51,125 nt of DNA from Candidatus Equicola faecalis (GTDB lineage: Bacteria; Bacteroidota; Bacteroidia; Bacteroidales; Bacteroidaceae). The stretch is taken from the NCBI GenBank assembly GCA_018065185.1, contig JAGHTU010000053.1:1-51125 (forward strand). The letters run 5' to 3'. The notes beneath the pieces are model-generated. The model did no database searches, had not been told where the DNA came from, and saw nothing but the letters and a program-made list of their open reading frames with translations. Position 1 is the stretch's first letter. Each line of letters begins with the position of its first letter. The translations under genes and the position numbers were made by a program. Positions 16,784-25,936 of this stretch are shown piece after piece.

Positions 16784-17084
16784 ATGCATTGACTATCATT
16801 GTGGTCTTCCAAAAAGCCTAGGAAACTTAAATTGCGAATATAAACCACATCAATGATGGTTGGCTTCCGTGTCTGAAAGGGCAAATAGGACAACCGAGTC
16901 ATATTATTTGAAAAGTTAATGCTTGCATCCGTAGGGTGTAAGTATTCTTATAATATGACGGGGTTCGCAATCCTAGGTGCCTCGGAAGACCGTAAGAGTG
17001 GACTTACGCCCTTGTTTTGTGTCTTGTCTGCTCACGAAATGAAAGCCATAGTGATTGAAGATAGATTGATGCGAAAATCTATCT
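16784..17084 (+). ncRNA. Candidate structured RNA leader, unassigned family
   Basis: Nested complementary segments build one closed structure. GGTCTTCC (16803-16810) pairs with GGAAGACC (16984-16991), CCTAGG (16817-16822) with CCTAGG (16972-16977), and ATTGCGAA (16831-16838) with TTCGCAAT (16964-16971). Inside are AACCA/TGGTT (16843-16861) or, competing with it, GGTTG/CAACC (16858-16895); GTCATATTAT/ATAATATGAC (16898-16907 with 16950-16959); and a 13-bp helix 16918-16930/16934-16946 with three G-U pairs. Outside follow CGTAAG/CTTACG (16991-17008) and AGATAGATT/AATCTATCT (17059-17084). It does not show tmRNA, RNase P, SRP or group II domain V hallmarks. Confidence 0.7.
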
Positions 17085-17087
17085 ACT

Positions 17088-18164
17088 ATGGCAACCGAAA
17101 ACCTATCAAAAGCAAAGAATGCCAAGCAGGATGAGTTTTATACTCAGTATGCTGACATCGAAAAAGAGGTAAATGCTTACCTTGAATTTAATCCCGACAC
17201 ATTTAAGGACAAAACTATATTGCTTCCATGTGATGACCCTGAATGGAGCAATTTTACGCGATATTTTGCGCTTCATTTTGAAGATTTAGGATTGCGCAAG
17301 TTGATAAGCACGAGTTATGCTCCCGAAAGTAAACGTCTAAAACAAGAATTAGAGTTAACGCTTTTTGAGACCGAAAGTCCACAGTTTGACCCCCAAAAGG
17401 CACAGACAAAGGGTAAGATTTTCGTGCTTGATAGAGATATTGACGGCGATGGAAAGATAGATATAAATGATTTGCAATGGGAATATCTTGAGGGTGATGG
17501 AGATTTTCGTAGTGCAGAAGTAAAGGCATTTCGTGATAAAGCAGATATCATCATCACCAATCCGCCTTTCTCACTCTTTCGTGAGTTTTTTGCATGGCTG
17601 ATGGAAAGTGGAAAAGAATTTTTAGTGATATGTAATAAAAATAGTGTAACATATAAGGAGATATTTCCTTATATAAAAAATAATAAAGTTTGGGTAGGAA
17701 CTCGCAATTGGGCTGGTGGGATGTGGTTTGAAACTACAAATTTAGACGATTTTGATAAAATCGTTTGTGGAATATATATGAAAAATACTCCATCAATATG
17801 GTTTACAAATCTTGAACATGGCAGACGTCATCAGCCTTTATCTCTAATGACGATGGCAGACAATTTGAAATTCAGCCGTCATAAAGAAATTAAAGGCAAA
17901 CAAGCCTACGACAAATATGATAATTATGATGTAATAGAAGTTCCTTATACAGATGCTATTCCTTCAGATTATGATGGAGTGATGGGAGTACCAATTAGTT
18001 TTCTTGACAAGTATTGCCCAGAACAATTTGAAATCGTAGGTATGGCTGAAGATAATGGTAAAGGATTTTCAGGTAAAGAAAGTAAATGGGATGGTGTTAA
18101 TCCGCATTGTGTAGTCAATGGCAAAAATATGTTCAAAAGAATCTTTATCCGCAAAAAACGATAA
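17088..18164 (+). CDS. EcoRI-type adenine-specific DNA methyltransferase
   Basis: 358 residues resembling the M.EcoRI family of N6-adenine methyltransferases. The catalytic NPPF lies in [17 protein letters not shown] (about residue 158), preceded by the family-like [10 protein letters not shown]. An EF-hand-like acidic loop ([17 protein letters not shown], about residues 114-130) sits before it. The C-terminal part ([20 protein letters not shown]) matches the family end. The next gene, a DUF262-HNH nuclease, starts 2 nt after the stop, so they form an operon that looks like a restriction-modification or defence pair. The ATG is 3 nt after a 9-bp hairpin that ends the structured leader. It may instead be a solitary regulatory methylase. 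Confidence 0.85.
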   Translation: MATENLSKAKNAKQDEFYTQYADIEKEVNAYLEFNPDTFKDKTILLPCDDPEWSNFTRYFALHFEDLGLRKLISTSYAPESKRLKQELELTLFETESPQFDPQKAQTKGKIFVLDRDIDGDGKIDINDLQWEYLEGDGDFRSAEVKAFRDKADIIITNPPFSLFREFFAWLMESGKEFLVICNKNSVTYKEIFPYIKNNKVWVGTRNWAGGMWFETTNLDDFDKIVCGIYMKNTPSIWFTNLEHGRRHQPLSLMTMADNLKFSRHKEIKGKQAYDKYDNYDVIEVPYTDAIPSDYDGVMGVPISFLDKYCPEQFEIVGMAEDNGKGFSGKESKWDGVNPHCVVNGKNMFKRIFIRKKR

Positions 18165-18166
18165 CT

Positions 18167-19327
18167 ATGAAAGCAACATTAAGAAAAATAACAATCAAAG
18201 AGATTTGCGAGGGTTTTGTATATAACGAATATGAAGGCAAAGGGCTTTATGGCTTGAATGGAAGGCTAACTATTCAACCCGAATATCAACGTAACTACAT
18301 CTATGCAGACGGTAAGCGTGATGTGGCTGTGATAGATAGCGTGATAAAAGGCTATCCGATAGGACTTATATATTTTAATAAGGTGGGAGAAGATAAATAT
18401 GAAGTGCTTGACGGACAGCAACGAATAACGTCGCTCGGACGGTTTATGACAAACAAACTTGACATAATAGACTCTAAAGGAGACCCACAGAATGTTTCAA
18501 GCATAGGAGCAGACATAAGAAAGAAAATAGAAGAGACAGAACTGCTCGTGTATATCTGCGAAGGCACAGAGACGGAAATAAAAGAGTGGTTTGCGACAAT
18601 AAATATAGCAGGCATCCCACTAAATGAACAGGAAATGCTGAACGCAACCTATTATGGTCCGTTTGTGACGCAAGCAAAAGCCGTTTTTAGCAACTCCAAC
18701 AATCCACTTCTCCAAAAGTGGAGCGCATACATCTCCGGAAATGTCAAACGACAAGACTTCTTACATACTGCTCTTTCGTGGGTGGGAAAAGGAGATGTGA
18801 GTAGGTATATGAGCCAACATCGAAAGGATGAAGATATTAACGAACTAAAGACGTATTTCGATTCCGTTATAGATTGGGTGTCAGCGACTTTTAAGGATGT
18901 TTATTCGGAAATGCGCGGAATAGAGTGGGGGAGACTTTACGAAACATATCACACGCGAGCCTATAACGTTGAGACACTGGCAAGACGTGTGGAAGAACTG
19001 ATGGCTGATGATTGCGTGACTGATAAAAAAGGAATTTTTGAGTTTCTTCTTGGTGGTGAGAGTGAGACAAAACTACTAAATATCCGTTTGTTTGAAAAAG
19101 CAACGATAAAATCTGTTTATACAAAGCAAACTATAGAAGCAAAGCAAGAGGGGTACAGCAATTGCCCTTATTGCCGAGAAGAAAATAAGGCAAATGCTAC
19201 GCGAATATGGAAAGAAAACGAAATGGATGCAGACCATGTCAGCGCATGGAGTAGGGGCGGAGCAACAGATATTGACAACTGTCAAATGCTCTGCAAAACA
19301 CATAATCGCATGAAAGGAAACAGATGA
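18167..19327 (+). CDS. DUF262 domain protein with C-terminal HNH nuclease
   Basis: 386 residues from the ATG at 18167. The N-terminal half is a DUF262 (ParB/GmrS-like) domain: [26 protein letters not shown] and the signature [14 protein letters not shown]. The C-terminus is an HNH nuclease with a CPYC zinc knuckle (about residue 333), [12 protein letters not shown] and [17 protein letters not shown]262 proteins with HNH-type nucleases act as NTP-dependent nucleases in GmrSD-type modification-dependent restriction and other phage defence systems. Here it is coupled to an adenine methyltransferase, so it may restrict DNA by modification state. Cleavage preference cannot be read from sequence. 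Confidence 0.82.
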   Translation: MKATLRKITIKEICEGFVYNEYEGKGLYGLNGRLTIQPEYQRNYIYADGKRDVAVIDSVIKGYPIGLIYFNKVGEDKYEVLDGQQRITSLGRFMTNKLDIIDSKGDPQNVSSIGADIRKKIEETELLVYICEGTETEIKEWFATINIAGIPLNEQEMLNATYYGPFVTQAKAVFSNSNNPLLQKWSAYISGNVKRQDFLHTALSWVGKGDVSRYMSQHRKDEDINELKTYFDSVIDWVSATFKDVYSEMRGIEWGRLYETYHTRAYNVETLARRVEELMADDCVTDKKGIFEFLLGGESETKLLNIRLFEKATIKSVYTKQTIEAKQEGYSNCPYCREENKANATRIWKENEMDADHVSAWSRGGATDIDNCQMLCKTHNRMKGNR

Positions 19328-19342
19328 AGTCTGTCAGTTTTT

Positions 19343-21064
19343 CTATATCTTCTTCTTTGGTCGCCTCTTGAAGAAATAACTCTTTTGTTTCAGTTTTTCT
19401 TCCTTGTCGCGGGCCGAGAAGACGGGCTCCATGGTGTAGGGGTTGATGCCGGTGTACCACATCTCGGTGGCGATGGTCATTGGCGTTGGGGTAAAGTCCT
19501 GCACCTGTTCAAGGCGAAACCTCATCTGCGTCATGATGCGTGAGAGGTCACGCATATCACTTTCCCTGCACCCGGGATGACTACTGATGAAATATGGTAT
19601 GAGTTGTTGAGGCAGGTGCGCTTCCTTACAAATCTGGGTGAACAGGGCGTTAAACTCGCGGAACAACTCAAAAGACGGTTTGCGCATGAGTTGCAACACA
19701 TGGTCTGACGTATGTTCTGGTGCTACTTTCAGCCGACCGCTGACGTGATGCTTTATGAGACGGCGAGCATACGCAAGTCCGCTCTTCCCATCGGCAAGCA
19801 CGAGGTCGTAACGCACACCACTACCGACAAAGCATTTCTTCACTCCCTCAACCTCACTTGCTGTGCGATAGACGTCAATTAGGCGCGAGTGGTCTGTATC
19901 AAGATTCTTGCATATCTGCGGATGGGCGCACGACGGACGGCGACACTTCTCACATAGGCTCTCATCCCTGCCTTTCATGCCATACATATTGGCTGACGGA
20001 CCGCCGAGGTCGGAGACATACCCCTTAAAGTCGGGCATGTGCGTGATGCGCTCCACTTCATGCAGGATGCTCTCCTTGCTACGGCACACCACGAATTTGC
20101 CCTGATGTGCAGATATGGTGCAGAAGGCACAGCCACCGAAGCAGCCGCGGTGCATCGTGACCGAGTGGCGTATCATCTCGTAGGCAGGAATGCGTTTGCC
20201 GTCGTATTTCGGATGTGGAAGACGTGTGAATGGCAGGTCGTAAACAGCATCCAGTTCTTCTGTGGTCATCGGTGGAAAAGGTGGCTCAACGATGACGAAT
20301 CGCCCATCGGTCTGTTGTTGCATACGTCTGGCATGAAGCGTGTTAGACTCCTCTTCAATGACCTTTATGTTTGCCGCCTGACAGCGTTTGCTCCGTAGGC
20401 ACTCTTCATGCGAAAAGAGGGTGATGGTGTCGGGGGCTTTGTCGGCAATATCAGATAGACGCACCGTCTGCGGTATGCCATCAAGCGGACTGCCTGTGGC
20501 GACAGCCTCCGCAACGGCAAGGATGGGCTTTTCTCCCATGCCGTAGATGAGCAGGTCGGCTTGCGAGGATATGAGTATCGACGGCAACAGACGGTCCTGC
20601 CAATAGTCGTAATGTGTGAGTCGGCGCATGGAGGCTTCTATGCCACCTATCACGACAGGTGTCTGCGGAAAGAGACGTTTTAGGATTTGGGTATAGACAA
20701 TGGTGGGATATTCCGGACGTTTGTCGTGTGCTCCATTAGGGGAATAGGCATCTTCGGAACGCAGACGTTTGTTGGTTGTATATTTATTGACCATAGAGTC
20801 CATACACCCCGGGCAGATGCCGAAAAAGAGTCGGGGAGTGCCCAACTTGCGGAAGTCGCGGAAGTCGCCATGCCAGTCGGGTTGCGGTACGATAGCCACA
20901 CGGTAACCCTCGGCTTCCAGCACACGCCCAATGATGGCAGCACCGAATGAAGGATGGTCAACGTAGGCATCAGCAGAGAACAGTATGATATCCACTTCAT
21001 CCCACCCCCGCAGGGCAAGTTCTTTTTTCGTAGTCGGAAGGAACAGTTTTAGGTCTGTTTGCAT
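19343..21064 (-). CDS. ygiQ: YgiQ-family radical SAM protein
   Basis: 573 residues. The N-terminal part (ADAYVDHPSFGAAIIGRVLE, VVIGGIEASMRRLTHYDYW) is the YgiQ-specific region. The radical SAM cluster motif is GCFGGCAFCTISAHQG, with LKVAPEHTSDHVLQLM further on. The family is widespread but its reaction is unknown. It ends a minus-strand run pfp - amidase - ygiQ, with 3 bp between the amidase stop and its ATG, so it is very likely co-transcribed. Confidence 0.9.
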   Translation of the reverse strand: MQTDLKLFLPTTKKELALRGWDEVDIILFSADAYVDHPSFGAAIIGRVLEAEGYRVAIVPQPDWHGDFRDFRKLGTPRLFFGICPGCMDSMVNKYTTNKRLRSEDAYSPNGAHDKRPEYPTIVYTQILKRLFPQTPVVIGGIEASMRRLTHYDYWQDRLLPSILISSQADLLIYGMGEKPILAVAEAVATGSPLDGIPQTVRLSDIADKAPDTITLFSHEECLRSKRCQAANIKVIEEESNTLHARRMQQQTDGRFVIVEPPFPPMTTEELDAVYDLPFTRLPHPKYDGKRIPAYEMIRHSVTMHRGCFGGCAFCTISAHQGKFVVCRSKESILHEVERITHMPDFKGYVSDLGGPSANMYGMKGRDESLCEKCRRPSCAHPQICKNLDTDHSRLIDVYRTASEVEGVKKCFVGSGVRYDLVLADGKSGLAYARRLIKHHVSGRLKVAPEHTSDHVLQLMRKPSFELFREFNALFTQICKEAHLPQQLIPYFISSHPGCRESDMRDLSRIMTQMRFRLEQVQDFTPTPMTIATEMWYTGINPYTMEPVFSARDKEEKLKQKSYFFKRRPKKKI

Positions 21065-21067
21065 GTC

Positions 21068-23971
21068 TTAGCGTAATAATGTCTTTAGGATTTTCCCCAT
21101 GAGTGTGTCACGCTTCTGCTGAATACATTCAAATGGTACGGTCAGGACAAAGGTGGAATACTTATGACTGGAATATGCCACGGCTGCCACATCGAAATCG
21201 TCGTAGAACATGGCAGGAATAGCATCCTCTGTGGCAGTAATGACGTCAGTATGCGGAGCGGCATAATGCTTCTCATTGTGCATGCCGTAATATGTGAAAG
21301 ACGAACTCATCCCGTTAATCCTGCAACTGGCTGTGCCGTCGTGTGTCTTCTTCTCGCTGGTAACATGCAGATGTCTGCGGAGGAAGATACTGTCTTTCTC
21401 TGTTTTGGCATCGCTAGCAATGAAACTGCCACTTAGAAAGAGTGCTTTCCCTTTGCGCAGGAATTTAGTGAGGCGCTCCTGCATCTCAAGCGATAGACTC
21501 TTGTACGGCACGAGTGAACGCCCGTCGTCACACTGGTTGCCGAGTATGAGATCTATCATATCATAGTTTTTCAGTTCGGCATCGCCATTCTCGATCACCT
21601 CTGACGAACAGCTGACGATGTTGTATTGTCCGTTTGCTATGATTGCCTGTGCATGCGTGAGGGTGTTATCCCTGTTGTCCCCCATGATGTATTGCCCAAG
21701 ATAGTCCACCCATGCAGGGTTCTTTCCGAGCCACATTCCGGCATCTATGCTTATATCGAAGTCATCTTTCTTTTTCCCTTTTATTGTTGCCGGTGCAGAG
21801 AGTCTGTGAAAACCATTGATGATAAGTATCTGTTTCTTTGCCGAAGGATGATAATATGCCGTAAGCACTTCGGTCGGAAAACTCTTTCCGCCATTGTTCA
21901 CCGCTGCCACCTTGAAAGCATATAGAACGCCCTGTGTCAGGCGCATGGTGTGTGACGTACCGTCAACCACGATACCATTATCGAAATCGCTGTCGCCTTT
22001 CTTCGTGTATAGTATATAACTTGTGGCTTGTGCAGTCGGCTCAAGGCGGTCTTCGGAAGGAGACCATTGCAGTCGCACTTCATCTTTGTCGGTAAATTCA
22101 ATGCCGAAGGCTTTTGGTGCGAGAGGAGTGATGACGTACTCTTCGCCATGAGCGTTGCAGACGGTGCGCAGGATGGATTTGTAAATGCTTCGTGCCAGAG
22201 TGAAGCGGAAGTGTGGGTCCCAAGCCATCTGCATGTCGGGAAAACTCTCATGCGAGAGTGTCTCGATGATGGCAGAAGGAACATTCGGCAGACGACTTTC
22301 GGAATAATTCCTGTCCCAGACCTCACGTCCTGCCCAGTTAGGGAATGTTCCGGAGAGGTCATTCACAGCAGATGATAAGAGTTCATCGGCAAATGTGCGC
22401 GAGATGTTGCGCGACAGTCCCGTGCGGAACGTGTCGGCATTTTCTCTGTGTGTGGTGCAGATGCCAAGCGTACCCCAGATGTCTCTACCATTTTTATGGT
22501 ATCCAGCATCGCTATGGACGGCAATAGATAGTTCCACAGGTACACGAAGCCCGACTGTATCAGGATTGAACACAGAGCCACCTGATATGTGATTGCTCAT
22601 CAATGAACGGACATTAATATCGTCCTTATAATCATCCGCACCCTGATATACGGAATAGACATCGTAAGGCATTCCTGCATACTGTGCATAGTAGCGCGCC
22701 CCCTCAAAGGAACGTGGATAACCACTCACTTCCTCTCCGCGACTGACGTTGCCCATACCTCCTCCGAAACGCACGGCATCAGTCGTTATAATGCCACCCA
22801 TAGCACTCTCATTTGTCAGTGCCACGCAGTTGTCTTTTGACACTCCATGTGCAAACTTGAATGTGCCGAGATACACCCATGTGTGCGAACCCATCTGCTG
22901 ATTTACGCAGAAGTGAGTCTCTATGCCTTTGTGACGCACGATGTAATGTGCATCGTTTATGCTCTCTGCAAGGGTGTGATAACTCACATACACGGCATAT
23001 TCTCCCTCTTCGGTGATGTCAGGGATGTAGGTGACGGTGGCAGATGGTTTGCCCGTGCTACTTACGGTCTGACGTCCAGTCCCATAGGTGAATGGATTCT
23101 CCCCATCACGATACACGCTGTCGCGCGGAGCAAAACCTGCCAATGGGGTATTCTCCCATTTACCCTTTTCCTTATATCTACTATTGCCAAAGATGAGGTC
23201 ATTATCCACCACCACCTCGTTGCGTTGCCAGTCGCGCTCGCGTGGTGTGAACACCACTGCCCCTGCATCTTCTAGCATCGGCATGAGGTAAGGCACTACG
23301 ATGGTCTGCGTGAACAGGTCTTCACGTGTGAGATGCAACGGCACGCGTTGCCATATCCATCTTTGTTTTTCTACGTTATAATATATGCCATGCGATGCCC
23401 ATACGGTCAGATGTCTGCCTTGCAGACCATAAGAAGGTATGTATGGCCGTGAAGTATTGCTTACCCATGGATAATCCTCATAGTCGATGTTGCCCCAGTA
23501 GGTTCCGTTTTGTCTGGCGTGATGAATGAAGCGACTAGTATTCCTTTGAGTTTGCTCAAGGAGTGACTGTGCTTGTGCCTGTATGTTTTGTATGGGAATA
23601 TCATTGGCATAGATTGTTAGCGTGTAGTGCTTGAAAGGACGTTTTAGATGCTTCTTCAGCAAGGCATAAGTGGCATCTATTGTAGCAGGAGTGAAGGGTA
23701 GGGTAGCAAACACTGAGTCGCCATAAAGATGAAAAGTTTCTTCCTCTCGGTCAAAACGGTATTTTGTGTAAGATGCTTTGGTCTTGTTTACACTATTTAT
23801 CTTTTCAAAAAAGGTTTTTATGGACTTTTCAAGTTTAGCGATTTGCTTTTGTTCCTGCTGCGACATTTCCGGCTGTTCTGCTGCCGAAAGACATAAGGAT
23901 ATGGTGGCGAAGAAAATCATCACCACCAATCGTATAGAAATCCTCTTTTTGCCTTTCAGAGTGGAACGCAT
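21068..23971 (-). CDS. Large secreted amidase with golvesin-like and FnIII-like domains
   Basis: 967 residues with a signal peptide (hydrophobic about residues 12-30). Residues about 300-400 form a golvesin/xanthan-lyase-type beta domain (VTYIPDITEEGEYAVYVSYH, then HTWVYLGTFKFAHG). Residues about 470-620 look like an N-acetylmuramoyl-L-alanine amidase: LSIAVHSDAGY carries a zinc-ligand-type His, and VPSAIIETLSHESFPDMQMA carries the catalytic-type Glu. An FnIII-like segment follows (residues about 630-720), then a C-terminal Rossmann-like domain. Homologs are often labelled xanthan lyase from the beta domain; the amidase motif makes peptidoglycan a better guess. It is 20 bp downstream of pfp. 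Confidence 0.75.
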   Translation of the reverse strand: MRSTLKGKKRISIRLVVMIFFATISLCLSAAEQPEMSQQEQKQIAKLEKSIKTFFEKINSVNKTKASYTKYRFDREEETFHLYGDSVFATLPFTPATIDATYALLKKHLKRPFKHYTLTIYANDIPIQNIQAQAQSLLEQTQRNTSRFIHHARQNGTYWGNIDYEDYPWVSNTSRPYIPSYGLQGRHLTVWASHGIYYNVEKQRWIWQRVPLHLTREDLFTQTIVVPYLMPMLEDAGAVVFTPRERDWQRNEVVVDNDLIFGNSRYKEKGKWENTPLAGFAPRDSVYRDGENPFTYGTGRQTVSSTGKPSATVTYIPDITEEGEYAVYVSYHTLAESINDAHYIVRHKGIETHFCVNQQMGSHTWVYLGTFKFAHGVSKDNCVALTNESAMGGIITTDAVRFGGGMGNVSRGEEVSGYPRSFEGARYYAQYAGMPYDVYSVYQGADDYKDDINVRSLMSNHISGGSVFNPDTVGLRVPVELSIAVHSDAGYHKNGRDIWGTLGICTTHRENADTFRTGLSRNISRTFADELLSSAVNDLSGTFPNWAGREVWDRNYSESRLPNVPSAIIETLSHESFPDMQMAWDPHFRFTLARSIYKSILRTVCNAHGEEYVITPLAPKAFGIEFTDKDEVRLQWSPSEDRLEPTAQATSYILYTKKGDSDFDNGIVVDGTSHTMRLTQGVLYAFKVAAVNNGGKSFPTEVLTAYYHPSAKKQILIINGFHRLSAPATIKGKKKDDFDISIDAGMWLGKNPAWVDYLGQYIMGDNRDNTLTHAQAIIANGQYNIVSCSSEVIENGDAELKNYDMIDLILGNQCDDGRSLVPYKSLSLEMQERLTKFLRKGKALFLSGSFIASDAKTEKDSIFLRRHLHVTSEKKTHDGTASCRINGMSSSFTYYGMHNEKHYAAPHTDVITATEDAIPAMFYDDFDVAAVAYSSHKYSTFVLTVPFECIQQKRDTLMGKILKTLLR

Positions 23972-23991
23972 AAAGTTTAGAGGAAACTACG

Positions 23992-25629
23992 TTATTCCTG
24001 CTCTAGTGTGAGTGTCTTTGTAGGCTGGTCGCACACTTCTGTTGGTCCCCAATACTGTATCGGCCCCGGGTAAAGGAATGACGTCTCTTCTATCCACTTG
24101 TCGCGGTTGGCTGCAAATGTCTTGAATGGCTTTCCGTCAAGTTCTACAAGAGCTTTACGGATGACAGGCTTCTGCTCACCATTGCGTCTTTCCATATTCA
24201 TCATCATCGTGATAGGCACACCACCTGCTATCCATTCATCAGCAGGCTTTATGGTGTTTTTCACGATAGCCATATATCCTGTCTTACCGTTAGCGATGAG
24301 ATGAGCAGCACTCGTGCCGAGAGCATAGCAGTAGTCGGCATCATAGTTGGATGGCGCTGCACAGCGTCCTTCATAGCCAAAGAAATGATGTAAGGCAGTA
24401 AACTTGCCATTATATTTGCCTTCTTTTGCCCAGACAGCAAGTTTGGCAGCCACCATGTCGGAGAGCAGTTTCTCGGTTTCGATGAGCGACACCTGTACGT
24501 TTCCATGAGGGTCGCGGTCAAGGCTCAACTGGCGCATGACACCGACAGGCAGACTCTCGTAAGCCTTGGCATTCTCCGATGAGAGTTGGGAGAGGATATA
24601 TTTCCTCAGTTCCTCATCATCCAAACCTTTGAGCTTCTCGCCCTGTGCTGCAAGGAGGTCGTTGAGTTCCGCAATCAGACGCTTTATGGCAGGGATAAAT
24701 TCTATAAGTCCTTCAGGGATGAGCACCGTACCGAAGTTCCATCCTTTTGCAGCGCGTCTTGCTACCGCCGTTGCAATCTGTTCTACCACATCGTTGAGAC
24801 TGAGGTCTTTCTGCTCCACTTCCTCGCTGATGATGCACATCGTCGGTTGACATTGCAGAGCGCACTCCAAAGCGATGTGTGATGCACTACGCCCCATGAG
24901 TTTGATGAAGTGCCAGTATTTGCGTGATGAGTTACAGTCGCGCTGAATGTTACCGATAAGTTCGGAATAAGTCTTGCAGGCAGTATCAAAACCGAATGAT
25001 GTCTCTATCTGTGCATTCTTCAGGTCGCCGTCGATAGTCTTTGGGCAGCCTATCACCTGCACGCCATATTTCTTTGCAGCATAGTATTCTGCCAGCACGC
25101 AGGCATTGGTGTTTGAGTCGTCACCACCGATGATGACGATAGCCTTAATATCCAACTGGCGTATGATTTGCAGTCCCTTTTCAAACTGTTCTTCTTTCTC
25201 CAGTTTTGTACGACCGCTACCGATGATATCAAAGCCACCAGTGTTGCGGTAGTCGTTGATAATGTCTGCAGTCAGTTCTTTGTAGTTATGATCTACGAGT
25301 CCCCCCGGACCGAGAATGAATCCGAAGAGGCGATTCTCTGGGTTGAGTTTCTTAATGGCATCAAACAATCCGCAGATAACGTTGTGTCCACCCGGAGCCT
25401 GACCACCGCTTAGGATGACGCCCACATTCATTTGCTTTGACGCTACCTCGCCACCGGGTACAAACTGTATCAAAGGCATCCCATAAGTGTTAGGGAACAG
25501 AGCCTTTATCTCTTCCTGATTATCTACGCTTTGTGTCTTTTCGCCTTCTTCTGCCTTTACCATACCCTGCAGACCTTTCGGCAGTTTTGGCTGATATGTG
25601 GCACGCATTTTCTGTAATGTACTTATCAT
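23992..25629 (-). CDS. pfp: Diphosphate-fructose-6-phosphate 1-phosphotransferase
   Basis: 545 residues, the long PPi-dependent phosphofructokinase. [15 protein letters not shown] starts the nucleotide/PPi fold, [10 protein letters not shown] has the GGDDS form typical of PPi users (ATP enzymes have GGDGS), and [12 protein letters not shown] is the PPi-type catalytic loop (PKTIDGD). It interconverts fructose-6-phosphate and fructose-1,6-bisphosphate with pyrophosphate. It is first in a run with the amidase and ygiQ and has its own strong promoter. Confidence 0.95.
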   Translation of the reverse strand: MISTLQKMRATYQPKLPKGLQGMVKAEEGEKTQSVDNQEEIKALFPNTYGMPLIQFVPGGEVASKQMNVGVILSGGQAPGGHNVICGLFDAIKKLNPENRLFGFILGPGGLVDHNYKELTADIINDYRNTGGFDIIGSGRTKLEKEEQFEKGLQIIRQLDIKAIVIIGGDDSNTNACVLAEYYAAKKYGVQVIGCPKTIDGDLKNAQIETSFGFDTACKTYSELIGNIQRDCNSSRKYWHFIKLMGRSASHIALECALQCQPTMCIISEEVEQKDLSLNDVVEQIATAVARRAAKGWNFGTVLIPEGLIEFIPAIKRLIAELNDLLAAQGEKLKGLDDEELRKYILSQLSSENAKAYESLPVGVMRQLSLDRDPHGNVQVSLIETEKLLSDMVAAKLAVWAKEGKYNGKFTALHHFFGYEGRCAAPSNYDADYCYALGTSAAHLIANGKTGYMAIVKNTIKPADEWIAGGVPITMMMNMERRNGEQKPVIRKALVELDGKPFKTFAANRDKWIEETSFLYPGPIQYWGPTEVCDQPTKTLTLEQE

Positions 25630-25677
25630 AATTCTATTTGTTTTATAGTGTTATTTTCTCATCATTCTATTATCTTG

Positions 25678-25708
25678 CAAAATTAGTGCAAATCAAGAAT
25701 AAAGCAAA
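25678..25708 (-). promoter_or_regulatory. Bacteroidetes promoter for pfp
   Basis: On the minus strand TTTG (25705-25708), 19 bp, TAATTTTG (25678-25685). It contains the extended word TTGCACTAATTTTGC shared with two other promoters in the window. Confidence 0.8.
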
Positions 25709-25739
25709 AAAATAACTAATATGTTATTTTAGATTAATT

Positions 25740-25780
25740 TTGTGAACATTAATGGAGCTTGCTCTAATTAATATTCACAA
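25740..25780. other. 41-nt hairpin between nspC and pfp
   Basis: TTGTGAA/TTCACAA, ATTAAT/ATTAAT and GAGC/GCTC pair around a two-base loop, 17 bp in all with small bulges. No T run follows on either strand, so a factor-independent terminator is not well supported; it could still mark the end of the polyamine transcript. Confidence 0.55.
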
Positions 25781-25800
25781 ATAAATCGTTAAATCGTTAG

Positions 25801-25927
25801 ATTTTTGCTTTATATTGATGCCGCCTAATTTGCGGCGAGCGTAGCGAAGGCGAAAATTAGTGCAAATCAAGAAGACACCGACTCGCAGAGACACCTGTGC
25901 ACCAACTGGAGCGCAATAAAGCAAAAA
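25801..25927. promoter_or_regulatory. Two promoter-like relics beside the pfp promoter
   Basis: At 25853-25927 the minus strand repeats the pfp promoter (TTTTTTGCTTTATT and TCTTGATTTGCACTAATTTT), but about 42 bp separate the -33 and -7 parts. At 25801-25835 the plus strand has a weaker look-alike (TTTTTGCTTTATATTGATGC, then TAATTTG). GCCGC/GCGGC pair at about 25820-25835. No gene starts here. Confidence 0.45.
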
Positions 25928-25936
25928 ATCTTCTTG

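Noticed and set aside
16784..17084. tmRNA, RNase P RNA, SRP RNA, group II intron or retron RNA
   Set aside because: None of the sequence hallmarks is present, and there is no reverse transcriptase nearby.
21068..23971. Xanthan lyase
   Set aside because: Only the golvesin-like beta domain supports that label; the central domain reads as an amidase and no lyase domain is seen.
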